Assembly (NCBI GenBank): GCA_043743785.1
Contig: JAYTVW010000060.1
Span: forward strand, 1 to 64,000
Source of the DNA: JAQTNA01 sp043743785
GTDB taxonomy: Bacteria > Pseudomonadota > Gammaproteobacteria > Burkholderiales > Rhodocyclaceae
Direction: 5' to 3'
DNA length: 64,000 nucleotides
Shown here piece by piece: positions 35,329 through 42,413 of the stretch. The first letter of the stretch is position 1, and each line of letters opens with the position of its first letter. The notes below the pieces were generated by a model. It made no database searches. It worked only from the letters and a program-made list of their open reading frames with translations, and was not told where the DNA came from. The translations under genes were made by a program, and so were the position numbers.

Positions 35329-35413
35329 CGTGAGGAGTGAGGTGTGAGGAGTGAGGGGTAAGCCCCTCCTTCCACCTTCGCGTAGGTCGGGTTGCCGCCG
35401 GCAACCCGACGAC
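35329..35413. repeat. Heptamer arm plus GTAGG-type hairpin
   Basis: 35329-35362 is a single arm of GTGAGGA-type heptamers (GTGAGGA, GTGAGGT, GTGAGGA, GTGAGGG) without its inverted partner. It is followed at 35383-35413 by GTAGGTCGGGTTGCC-GCC-GGCAACCCGAC, a GTAGG-type hairpin. Two element classes lie side by side in the gap before the LivF-type gene. Confidence 0.75.
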
Positions 35414-35433
35414 CTTTCCGGATATTCAAAGCC

Positions 35434-36264
35434 ATGACACCAGCGACTGCCGCGCCTGCGGCCTCGAACTACCTCACCGTTAATAACATTGAGGTCATCT
35501 ACGACCACGTGATTCTCGTGCTGAAGGGCGTGTCCCTGCAGGTGGAGAAGGGCAAGATCGTGGCGCTCCTGGGGGCCAACGGGGCAGGAAAAAGCACGAC
35601 CCTGAAGGCCATTTCCAACCTGCTGGGAGCGGAGCGGGGCGACGTCACCAAGGGCAGCGTGGAATTTCGCGGCGACATGGTGCACCAGCTCACGCCGGCA
35701 GACCTGGTCAAGCGGGGTGTCATCCAGGTCATGGAAGGCCGCCATTGCTTCCAGCATTTGACGGTGGAAGAAAACCTGCTGACGGGAGCCTACACCCGGG
35801 CCATTTCCCGGACCGAGCTGAAGGACGCCCTGGAAAAGGTGTACCACTACTTCCCGCGCCTGAAGACCCGCCGCAGCTCGCAAGCCGGCTATACCTCCGG
35901 TGGCGAGCAGCAGATGGTGGCCATTGGGCGGGCCCTCATGGCCAAGCCGGAAATGATCCTGCTGGATGAGCCCTCCATGGGCCTGGCGCCCCAGATCGTC
36001 GAGGAAATCTTCGAGATCGTGAAGGATCTGAATAGCCGGGAAGGCGTGAGCTTCCTGCTGGCGGAACAGAACACCATGGTGGCCCTGCGTTACGCCGACT
36101 TCGGCTACATTCTGGAGAACGGCCGGGTGGTCATGGAAGGCGCCGCGAGCGAGCTGGCCACCAACGAGGACGTCAAGGAGTTCTACCTGGGCCTGTCCAC
36201 GGCCGGCAGGAAGAGCTTCAAGGACGTCAAACACTATCGCAGGCGTAAACGCTGGCTCGCATAA
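35434..36264 (+). CDS. Branched-chain-type ABC transporter ATP-binding protein (LivF family)
   Basis: A 276-residue second ATPase of the importer. Walker A is GANGAGKSTTLKAIS, the signature is YTSGGEQQMVAIGRALM, and Walker B is MILLDEPSMGLAP. LLAEQNTMVAL stands where LivF proteins have the switch residue (Gln in place of His is common in LivF). The C-terminal KSFKDVKHYRRRKRWLA is a basic extension typical of this subgroup. ATG 35434 is chosen because the upstream in-frame residues come from the repeat element. Confidence 0.93.
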   Translation: MTPATAAPAASNYLTVNNIEVIYDHVILVLKGVSLQVEKGKIVALLGANGAGKSTTLKAISNLLGAERGDVTKGSVEFRGDMVHQLTPADLVKRGVIQVMEGRHCFQHLTVEENLLTGAYTRAISRTELKDALEKVYHYFPRLKTRRSSQAGYTSGGEQQMVAIGRALMAKPEMILLDEPSMGLAPQIVEEIFEIVKDLNSREGVSFLLAEQNTMVALRYADFGYILENGRVVMEGAASELATNEDVKEFYLGLSTAGRKSFKDVKHYRRRKRWLA

Positions 36265-36276
36265 GGAAGCCGTTCC

Positions 36277-36354
36277 GTAGGTCAGGTTGCGTACGCAACC
36301 TGACGCTCTAACCGGTGCCTCAATTTTCAGGTTTCCGCTGGAAACCTGACCTAC
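36277..36354. repeat. GTAGG-type double-hairpin element
   Basis: Outer ends GTAGGTCAGGTT and AACCTGACCTAC are inverted. Within each half lies another hairpin, GGTTGCGTACGCAACC and GGTTTCCGCTGGAAACC, in which both stem and loop differ. It fills the gap between the LivF-type and PaaK-like genes. Confidence 0.8.
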
Positions 36355-36384
36355 TAAACCGAGCTCCCTTCTTGGAGTCACCTG

Positions 36385-37617
36385 ATGCGTAAACATTACG
36401 ATTCGCTGGAAACCCGCGACCCGGAGATCCGGGAACGGGATCATTTTGGCCGGCTACCGGCCCAGGTGGCCCTGGCGCGCCTCTGCACCCCCGCCTACCA
36501 TAGCCTGCTGGCGGACGTGGAGCCGATGGAAGTGGACAGCCGGGCGGCTCTGGCTCAATTGCCGGTGGTGCGGAAATCCGAGTTGCTGGACATGCAGAAG
36601 GCCGCCCGACCCTTCGGTGGCTTCTCCGCCGTGGGCTGGGGGCGGGATTGCCTGCGGGTCTTTTCGTCTCCCGGCCCCCTCTATGAGCCGGAAGGCCGGC
36701 GGCCGGATTACTGGCGCATGGCCCGCTCCCTCTACGCCGCCGGTTTCCGCCGGGGCGAACTGGCCCACAACTGCTATTCGTACCACTTCACCCCCGCCGG
36801 TTCCATGATGGAAACCGCTGCCCACGCCATAGGCTGCACGGTATTTCCCGGCGGCACGGGCCAGACGGACCAGCAGGTGCAGGCCATGGCGGAACTGCGA
36901 CCCGCCGGCTACCTGGGTACGCCCTCCTTCCTGCGCCTCATCCTGGAAAAAGCCGATGAAACCGGGGTGGCCCTGCCGTCTCTGACCAAGGCCCTGGTGT
37001 CCGGGGAGTACTTCCCGCCCGCCCTGCGGGATGCCTGGGCGGCTCGCGGCATTCATGGTTACCAGGCCTATGCCACGGCGGACCTGGGCCTCATCGCCTA
37101 CGAATCCACGGCGCGGGAGGGCCTGATCCTGGACGAAGGCGTGCTAGTGGAGATCGTGCGTCCCGGCACCGGCGACCCGGTGCCCGACGGTGAGGTGGGC
37201 GAAGTGGTGGTGACCACCTTCAACACCGAATACCCCCTCATCCGCTTCGGCACCGGCGATCTCTCCGCCATCCTGCCTGGCGGTTCGCCCTGCGGACGCA
37301 CGAACCAGCGCATTCGGGGCTGGCTCGGCCGCGCCGACCAGACCACCAAGGTAAAGGGCATGTTCGTGCATCCCGCCCAGGTGGCCGACGTCTTGAAACG
37401 CCACCCGGAAATCCGCCGCGCCCGCCTGGTGGTGGACAACCCGGACCTGAACGATCGCATGACCCTGCACTGCGAAACCGATGCCGGCTCGGAAAGCCTA
37501 GCCAAGGCCGTGGCGGTGAGCCTGCGGGACCTCACCAAGCTGCGCGGCGAAGTCGTGTTCGTTGCCACCCTGCCCAACGACGGCAAGGTTATCGACGACA
37601 CAAGGAAGTACGAGTGA
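36385..37617 (+). CDS. Phenylacetate-CoA ligase family protein (PaaK-like)
   Basis: A 410-residue adenylate-forming enzyme of the PaaK group, which makes aryl- or acyl-CoA thioesters with ATP. Family features are the N-terminal RERDHFGRLPAQVALAR, the AYATADLGLIAYES motif, IRFGTGDLSAIL, and the C-terminal RADQTTKVKGMFVHPAQV. The Ser/Thr-rich P-loop near GTPSFL is less canonical than in PaaK, so the substrate need not be phenylacetate. It is the last gene of the ABC importer cluster and the second ligase in it. Confidence 0.88.
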   Translation: MRKHYDSLETRDPEIRERDHFGRLPAQVALARLCTPAYHSLLADVEPMEVDSRAALAQLPVVRKSELLDMQKAARPFGGFSAVGWGRDCLRVFSSPGPLYEPEGRRPDYWRMARSLYAAGFRRGELAHNCYSYHFTPAGSMMETAAHAIGCTVFPGGTGQTDQQVQAMAELRPAGYLGTPSFLRLILEKADETGVALPSLTKALVSGEYFPPALRDAWAARGIHGYQAYATADLGLIAYESTAREGLILDEGVLVEIVRPGTGDPVPDGEVGEVVVTTFNTEYPLIRFGTGDLSAILPGGSPCGRTNQRIRGWLGRADQTTKVKGMFVHPAQVADVLKRHPEIRRARLVVDNPDLNDRMTLHCETDAGSESLAKAVAVSLRDLTKLRGEVVFVATLPNDGKVIDDTRKYE

Positions 37618-37742
37618 CGGGAGGCGGGCGGTAAAGGGGTATCCGGGGGCGAATCTGGGTTCCTCCGACGCTCGCCCTTCCTGACGATGCTTCCAGTCGG
37701 GCTTTTTTGCCGGCAAACCAGGCGTCCATGCCCGCGGCGCTA

Positions 37743-38639
37743 TCACTCGGACCCAGGTCCGAGTGACAGCTGGACTCCGGGGACAAATTCCCGGAAGAAC
37801 CACTCGGCGTCACGGACGCGCTTTTCATCAAGCAGGCAACGCCGGTCCCAGACATCACTCGATTCGATTTTGGCAAACGCTTCCTGAAAACCGGGCTCAT
37901 TGGCCAGGCGTTGAAAGCTTTGCTCCACCCGCTTCGGGCAGAAATGCTGAAATATCAGCCGTAGCTTGTTGTAATTCACATGCGGCCAGGTGGCGTATTC
38001 CACGGATTCCCGGAAATAGTGCTGAACCCGAACTGAGGGTACAACCCGCACGCGGTATCCCAGAGACCATAGCCGCAGACAGAGTTCCTGATCCTCGCTC
38101 CCCCACGCGACCATGCCAATATCGTAGCCACCGAGTTTCTCGAACAGGTCTCTGCGGATGACATGGCAGCCCCCGCCAATAATACCAACATCGTAAGCGG
38201 CCTCGGCGGCCGGTTGGAGTGGCCACACTTCCAGGCCCAGATCCCGCCATCCATAGCCCGCAACCATGGGGCCGTCAGGATCCCCCCAGTTTGTGAGCCC
38301 CGGCCCGACCAGCGCCACGTCATCGACCAGTTCGGACAACAGGGGCGCCAGCCAGTTTTCGGGATACAGAATATGGGCGTCCGAAAAAACGAAAACTTCA
38401 CCCTTGGCATGTGCTGCACCGGCGTGTCTTGCACCAACCACGCCCAAGCGCTGCTCTGAGTGCAGCAGCCCTACCCTCTTGTCAAAATCGCCTCGGAGAA
38501 ACTGGCTGCTGCCGTCCGTGGAGCCATTGTCGACAACGATGATCTCAAACGGCACATCGGTGTGCCGCAGGAGGCTGACGACCGTCTGCTGCAATCGCTC
38601 GCCCTCGTTGAGCGAGGGCAGAATCAGACTCACGAGCAC
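37743..38639 (-). CDS. Family 2 glycosyltransferase
   Basis: A 298-residue GT-A protein: LVSLILPSLNEGERL, then FEIIVVDNGSTDGSSQFL (nucleotide-sugar site), VFVFSDAHILYPENW (metal-binding), and GWGSEDQELCLRLW-like AWGSEDQELCLRLWSLG near residue 200, the motif of N-acetylgalactosaminyl/chondroitin-type GT2 enzymes. It starts with GTG 38639 or GTG 38633. It is high-GC, unlike the 24-kb glycosyltransferase, and stands alone. Acceptor unknown. Confidence 0.88.
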   Translation of the reverse strand: MLVSLILPSLNEGERLQQTVVSLLRHTDVPFEIIVVDNGSTDGSSQFLRGDFDKRVGLLHSEQRLGVVGARHAGAAHAKGEVFVFSDAHILYPENWLAPLLSELVDDVALVGPGLTNWGDPDGPMVAGYGWRDLGLEVWPLQPAAEAAYDVGIIGGGCHVIRRDLFEKLGGYDIGMVAWGSEDQELCLRLWSLGYRVRVVPSVRVQHYFRESVEYATWPHVNYNKLRLIFQHFCPKRVEQSFQRLANEPGFQEAFAKIESSDVWDRRCLLDEKRVRDAEWFFREFVPGVQLSLGPGSE

Positions 38640-38712
38640 AGCGCCCCCTCAGAAAGCATCACCGGGAAAACCATTGGCGTCAGAGAAGCGGGCACCCCGA
38701 CGGGACCTGCCC

Positions 38713-38976
38713 CTACTTTGGGGCCGGCCGAGATGGAATTGTCGGCATTCTCGTCGTCGAAGGATTTGTCGTCGGGGGCATCGCTTGGGCGGGCATCGTG
38801 GGCGGTGGCGTCGTGGGCGGCGTTGGTGCCGGAGGGGTTGTCGTCGGAGGTGTTAAAACCGGAGGTTTTGTTGTCGTAGGTGTGGCCGCCATGGCAGACC
38901 CGAACGCGCTGGCGACACCCGCCGCCGCCGCCGCCATCAATGTATTCTTCAGCATCTTGCGCCGATTGTTATCCAT
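38713..38976 (-). CDS. Small exported Thr/Pro-rich protein
   Basis: An 87-residue protein of unknown function: MDNNRRKMLKNTLMAAAAAG is a twin-arginine-like export leader (RRKML) with an alanine-rich core and a probable cleavage after GSAMA. The mature part is a low-complexity Thr/Pro tail (TPPTTTPPAPTPPTTPPP and similar), likely extended and surface-exposed. ATG 38976 is chosen because the GTG reading at 38985 adds only three residues. No homologue is recognised. Codon bias is normal for the genome. Confidence 0.55.
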   Translation of the reverse strand: MDNNRRKMLKNTLMAAAAAGVASAFGSAMAATPTTTKPPVLTPPTTTPPAPTPPTTPPPTMPAQAMPPTTNPSTTRMPTIPSRPAPK

Positions 38977-39344
38977 GCCATGCACTCCGTCAAAGTTGTT
39001 CAGCCCATAGGCGATTGAGGTCGCCCCTTCTGGAAAGAGGCTGTGCTGGCAAGCACAGAGGGTTCTTCGCAGGGTTTAAATCATAGGTCTACTCTCTTGA
39101 GGAAGCCTGACACTTGCTGACATTCTGTCGGAACGATGCATGGCGGCCCATGGCGGTAGCCCGGCAATGCTGCCGGGCAGGCCTGCTCGTCACGACGCGC
39201 TGAAAGGGGCACGCCGGGAGCACGAATTTTCCGGATCAGCAGGATAGGCCCCGCGCCCTTGCCATCGGCCTTGGGCTTGCGGCTTTCAATTCCAGCGCCG
39301 CAGCGGCGTGCTAAGCTGCCGCCTCCCTGTTGCGAGTCCTTGCC
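38977..39344. other. Gene-free stretch with two hairpins
   Basis: A 368-bp stretch without a convincing ORF between divergent small genes. CTGTGCT-GGCA-AGCACAG (39041-39058) and GCCCGGCA-ATGC-TGCCGGGC (39162-39181) are strong hairpins. The first lies in the leader of the Thr/Pro-rich protein gene. Neither has a T tract, so they are not clear terminators. No riboswitch class could be matched. Confidence 0.4.
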
Positions 39345-39608
39345 ATGTTGCGTGAAGTCCGTGTGCCGAAGTTTCCCGAATGTTGGGAGTCCTGCGGGAA
39401 TTGCGCTCAGGGGGACGTGACGGTGGATGCGGTGTTGGTGGCGCCGGGGGATGTGGTGGCGCGGGACGATACCCTGATCGTGCTGGAGACCGGCAAGGTG
39501 GCCCTGGACATTCCCTCCCCTTGGGCCGGGGTGGTGGTGTCAGTGGCGCTGACCCAGTTCGAACCCATCACCGAGGGGGAATTGATCGCGGTGATCGAGG
39601 TTGCGTAG
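39345..39608 (+). CDS. Stand-alone biotinyl/lipoyl-attachment-like domain protein
   Basis: An 87-residue protein with the beta-barrel of lipoyl carrier domains. VLETGKVALDIPSPWAGVV contains the modifiable lysine in ETGKVALDI (lipoyl-type; biotin domains have MKM), and the C-terminal EGELIAVIEVA closes the fold. Its N-terminus carries a cysteine cluster, ECWESCGNCAQGDV, not usual for E2 lipoyl domains. No E1/E2/E3 or glycine-cleavage gene is adjacent, so its partner is unknown. ATG 39345 starts MLREVRVPKFPE. Confidence 0.75.
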   Translation: MLREVRVPKFPECWESCGNCAQGDVTVDAVLVAPGDVVARDDTLIVLETGKVALDIPSPWAGVVVSVALTQFEPITEGELIAVIEVA

Positions 39609-39626
39609 GCTCCGGCTTGCCCGATT

Positions 39627-39696
39627 TGTAGGGGCGAATTCATTCGCCCGTGGAATCTGACCGAAAGCGGCAGGGCGAACAAGTTCGCCCCTACAG
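39627..39696. repeat. GTAGG-type element (GGGGCGAA family)
   Basis: Outer ends TGTAGGGGCGAA and TTCGCCCCTACA are inverted. Inside are two small hairpins, GGGCGAATTCATTCGCCC and GGGCGAACAAGTTCGCCC. It lies in the convergent gap between the lipoyl-like gene and tolC. Confidence 0.8.
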
Positions 39697-39706
39697 GCAA
39701 TATCGG

Positions 39707-41035
39707 TTACGGTTCCAGCAGCCCATTCACCTGCTGCAGATCTTCTTCCGTCAGGTTGCCGGCGGCGGCCTTCAGCTTGAGCTGGGCCATGAGGGTGTCG
39801 TAGCGGGCGCGGGCCAGGTCGCGGCGGGTGGAGAAGACCTGCTGCTGGGCGTTCAAGACGTCAATGTTGATGCGCACGCCCACTTCGTAGCCCAGCTTGT
39901 TGGAATCCAGGGCGCTGATGCTGGAGGTGAGGCCGGCTTCAAGAGCCCTGACCTGAGCCAAGCCACTGGTAACGCCGAGATAGGCCTGGCGGGCCGACTG
40001 GGCAGCGGTACGGCGGCTGTTATCCAAATCCTGGCGGGACTTTTCCTTCAGGGCCGTGGCTTCCCGGTCCTTCGATGAAATGAGACCACCCTGAAAAAGG
40101 GGCATGGATACCTGGACGCCGATGGTGGAGGCGGTGGTGTCGTTGCCGTAGGGGAGTAATGGGTTGTTGCCGTTGCTCGCCGAACTGCGGCCGTAAGTGG
40201 CCACCAGGTCCACCGTGGGCAGGCGGGCACCCCGGGCGCGGGAAACGTCCCGTGCGGCGATCTCGGCCGCGAGGGACTGCATCTGAACGCCGACATTGCC
40301 CTGTTCGGCGGATTCCACCCACTTCTGCATGTCGTCAGGCACCGGGCGGCCGATCTGCACCCCGGCACGCAGGGGCTTGAGGGTCTCCGGCGCCTTGCCG
40401 GTGAGCAGGCGCAGGGCCTCACGCTTGACGTCCAGATCGTTCAGCGCCGCGATTTCCTGGGCGGTGGCGAGGTCGAAGCGGGCCTGGGCCTCGTGGCTGT
40501 CCACGATGGTGGCGGTGCCGACTTCAAAATTACGTTTGGCGGCGCCAAGCTGTTCGGCGATAGCCTTCTTCTGGGCCTGGGCGAAGGCCAGGGAGTCCTG
40601 GGCCAGCAGCACGTCGAAATAGGCCTGGGCGCTGCGCAGGATGAGGTCCTGGCCGGCACCACTGAGCGCCGCCTCGGCCTGGGCCACCGCCAGCTTCGCC
40701 TGGTCGTACAGCACCCAGTTCTGCCAGCGGAACAAGGGCTGGGAAAGCTGCACGGCGTAGAGGGTGCTGTTGTACCTGAACGAATAATTTCCCGGCGTTG
40801 TGCTGCGGGTGCTCATGTCCTGCTGGTTCCAGGTGCTGTTGGCGCTGAGGCCGATGCTGGGCAGCAGGCCCGCCCGTCCCTGGGGCAGTTTTTCCCTGCC
40901 GGCCTCGGCGGCGAAGCGGGCGGCGGCGAAGGGCGCGTCATAGCCTATGGCGTCCCGGTAGACCTGCAACAGGTCGGCGGCCTGGACGCTACCGGCGAAC
41001 AGCCCGGCTACCAGCAGTACAATCTTGCCCTTCAC
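39707..41035 (-). CDS. tolC: TolC-family outer-membrane channel
   Basis: A 442-residue outer-membrane factor: signal peptide (MKGKIVLLVAGLFAGSVQA), then two internally repeated coiled-coil/beta-barrel halves (YDQAKLAVAQAEAALSG and SAQSARQAYLGVTSGLAQVRAL) characteristic of TolC. It is the exit duct for type I secretion and RND/MFS pumps. The order pcm-rhodanese-tolC, with all genes on the minus strand, is conserved in betaproteobacteria. It may also serve the RND system at 42.4-46.6 kb, which lacks its own channel. Confidence 0.93.
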   Translation of the reverse strand: MKGKIVLLVAGLFAGSVQAADLLQVYRDAIGYDAPFAAARFAAEAGREKLPQGRAGLLPSIGLSANSTWNQQDMSTRSTTPGNYSFRYNSTLYAVQLSQPLFRWQNWVLYDQAKLAVAQAEAALSGAGQDLILRSAQAYFDVLLAQDSLAFAQAQKKAIAEQLGAAKRNFEVGTATIVDSHEAQARFDLATAQEIAALNDLDVKREALRLLTGKAPETLKPLRAGVQIGRPVPDDMQKWVESAEQGNVGVQMQSLAAEIAARDVSRARGARLPTVDLVATYGRSSASNGNNPLLPYGNDTTASTIGVQVSMPLFQGGLISSKDREATALKEKSRQDLDNSRRTAAQSARQAYLGVTSGLAQVRALEAGLTSSISALDSNKLGYEVGVRINIDVLNAQQQVFSTRRDLARARYDTLMAQLKLKAAAGNLTEEDLQQVNGLLEP

Positions 41036-41087
41036 GTCGATTCCCTCTCGTTACACAGATTTCATTCAATCTGGAAAAATCACTTTG

Positions 41088-41213
41088 AAACGCCGAGGCG
41101 CCGAGGCGCCGAGAAATCAGAGAGTCACTGCAAGTGAAGCCTTACCTGAGAGGTGAAGCAATCTTGCCTTTCAAGCTCTTGTTTTTCCTCGGCGTCTCGG
41201 CGCCTCGGCGTTT
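41088..41213. repeat. Octamer-armed palindromic element (GCCGAGGC type)
   Basis: TTGAAACGCCGAGGC, GCCGAGGC, GCCGAGAA on the left. The right arm is the reverse complement, GTTTTTCCTCGGC, GTCTCGGC, GCCTCGGCGTTT. The spacer of about 70 bases is unique and non-coding. It lies between rhodanese and tolC. Confidence 0.88.
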
Positions 41214-41234
41214 ATTTATATGCTTTTTTCAGCT

Positions 41235-41558
41235 TCAGTAGGTTGGCATGGCCGGGGCCACGTCGCGAGCCCAGGCGGCGACGCCGCCCGTCAGGTTGGT
41301 GAGCTTGGTAAAACCCTGCTGTTCCAGGAACATGGCCACCTGCATGCTGCGGGCACCGTGGTGGCAGATCACCACGGTGTCGGCGTTCTTGTCCAGCTCG
41401 GGATAGCGGGCGGGCACGGAACGCATGGGCATGGGCAGTGCGTTGTCCAGATGGCAGAGTTCGAATTCCCAGGGTTCCCGGACGTCCAGCAGGATGGGGT
41501 TCTTGCGGGCCGGGTCGGTCAACCATGCCTGCAGGCCTTGCGGTGTTGCGTGTTGCAT
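41235..41558 (-). CDS. Rhodanese-like protein
   Basis: A 107-residue single rhodanese domain with active-site loop VICHHGARSMQ (catalytic Cys in CHHGxR), so it can carry persulfide sulfur. LLDVREPWEFELCHLDNALPMPM is the conserved N-terminal strand. It sits between pcm and tolC, nine bases after pcm, and is probably co-transcribed. Confidence 0.93.
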   Translation of the reverse strand: MQHATPQGLQAWLTDPARKNPILLDVREPWEFELCHLDNALPMPMRSVPARYPELDKNADTVVICHHGARSMQVAMFLEQQGFTKLTNLTGGVAAWARDVAPAMPTY

Positions 41559-41567
41559 CTAGCGCCC

Positions 41568-42221
41568 TTAAAAAACGAAACGCTCGGCCTGGACCGCGTT
41601 GGTCAAGGGGGGGAGCAGGGTTTCAAAGACGGGCACGGTCTCGAACAGGCCGGGGCCCGTGCAAGTGATGAGCTGGGCGGACATGCAGGGGGCGCTACCT
41701 ACCACGGCGAACAGGCGGCCGCCGGGTTTCAGCTGAGCCAGCACATCGGCCGGCACGGTGGGCAGGCTGGCGCCAAAGACGATGACGTCAAAGGGTCCCT
41801 GGGTGGCTGCGCCATGGGCACCGTTGCCGGTTTCCACGGTGGCATTGACGATGCCAGCCTTGCTCAGGTTCTGACGCGCCAGCTCGGCCAGGGCCGGGAC
41901 GATTTCCAGGGCATGCACCTGATCAGCCTTGGTGGCCAGGAGTGCCGTCAGGAAGCCGGAGCCGGCACCGATTTCCAGCACCTTGTCGGACTTCTTTACC
42001 TGCAGGGACTGCAGCATCTTGGCTTCGATCTTGGGGGCCAGCATGGCGGCGCCATGGCCCAGGGGAATTTCGATGTCGGCGAAGGCCAGGGCCTGGTGGG
42101 CGGCCGGCGCAAAATCTTCACGCTTCACGGCCATGAGCAGGTCGAGCACGTCCGTGTCCAGCACATCCCAGGGGCGGATTTGCTGTTCGACCATGTTGAA
42201 GCGCGCTTTTTCGAGGTTCAT
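41568..42221 (-). CDS. Protein-L-isoaspartate O-methyltransferase family protein
   Basis: A 217-residue SAM-dependent methyltransferase. MVEQQIRPWDVLDTDVLDLL is the family N-terminus and LEIGAGSGFLTALLATKADQV is the SAM motif. Enzymes of this family repair isoaspartyl residues, but this tolC-linked group lacks parts of the PIMT substrate loop and its substrate is uncertain. ATG 42221 was chosen over a longer reading to 42254. It heads the pcm-rhodanese-tolC unit. Confidence 0.88.
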   Translation of the reverse strand: MNLEKARFNMVEQQIRPWDVLDTDVLDLLMAVKREDFAPAAHQALAFADIEIPLGHGAAMLAPKIEAKMLQSLQVKKSDKVLEIGAGSGFLTALLATKADQVHALEIVPALAELARQNLSKAGIVNATVETGNGAHGAATQGPFDVIVFGASLPTVPADVLAQLKPGGRLFAVVGSAPCMSAQLITCTGPGLFETVPVFETLLPPLTNAVQAERFVF

Positions 42222-42240
42222 TGAATTCTCCAGGACCGTA

Positions 42241-42260
42241 ATATTAGCACGCACTAATAT
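42241..42260. promoter_or_regulatory. Palindrome upstream of the methyltransferase gene (possible operator)
   Basis: ATATTAG-CACGCA-CTAATAT, a perfect 7-bp inverted repeat centred about 30 bases upstream of the methyltransferase start, where a repressor of the MarR/TetR size could bind. No regulator can be assigned. Confidence 0.4.
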
Positions 42261-42309
42261 ACCTACCAGCGTGCCCAGAATTTAAAAGTGGCGATTTTAC
42301 AGGAAGGCA

Positions 42310-42413
42310 GGGAAGGATTTAGGACCTCGGATCTAGGATCTGGTGATATTTCGGCGCGAAGCGCCCTGTCCTTCCCTAAATCCAAAATCCTAGATCCTGC
42401 CCTCCGAATCCTG
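42310..42413. repeat. Heptamer-armed palindromic element (GGATCTA class) supplying the RND stop
   Basis: Left arm heptamers GGATTTA, GGACCTC, GGATCTA, GGATCTG. The centre is GGCGCGAAGCGCC. The right arm in reverse complement is GGATTCG, GAGGGCA, GGATCTA, GGATTTT, GGATTTA. Its right arm overlaps the 3' end of the RND gene and encodes the last seven residues or so and the TAG stop. It has the same architecture as the GTGAGGA class, but a different unit. Confidence 0.85.

Noticed and set aside
38713..38976. Possible PEP-CTERM or LPXTG signal in the small Thr/Pro-rich protein
   Set aside because: No C-terminal hydrophobic segment or basic cluster; the protein ends in PSRPAPK.
39030..39120. Cyclic-di-GMP riboswitch in the leader of the Thr/Pro-rich protein
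   Set aside because: There is a strong hairpin, but the GEMM core sequence is not present.
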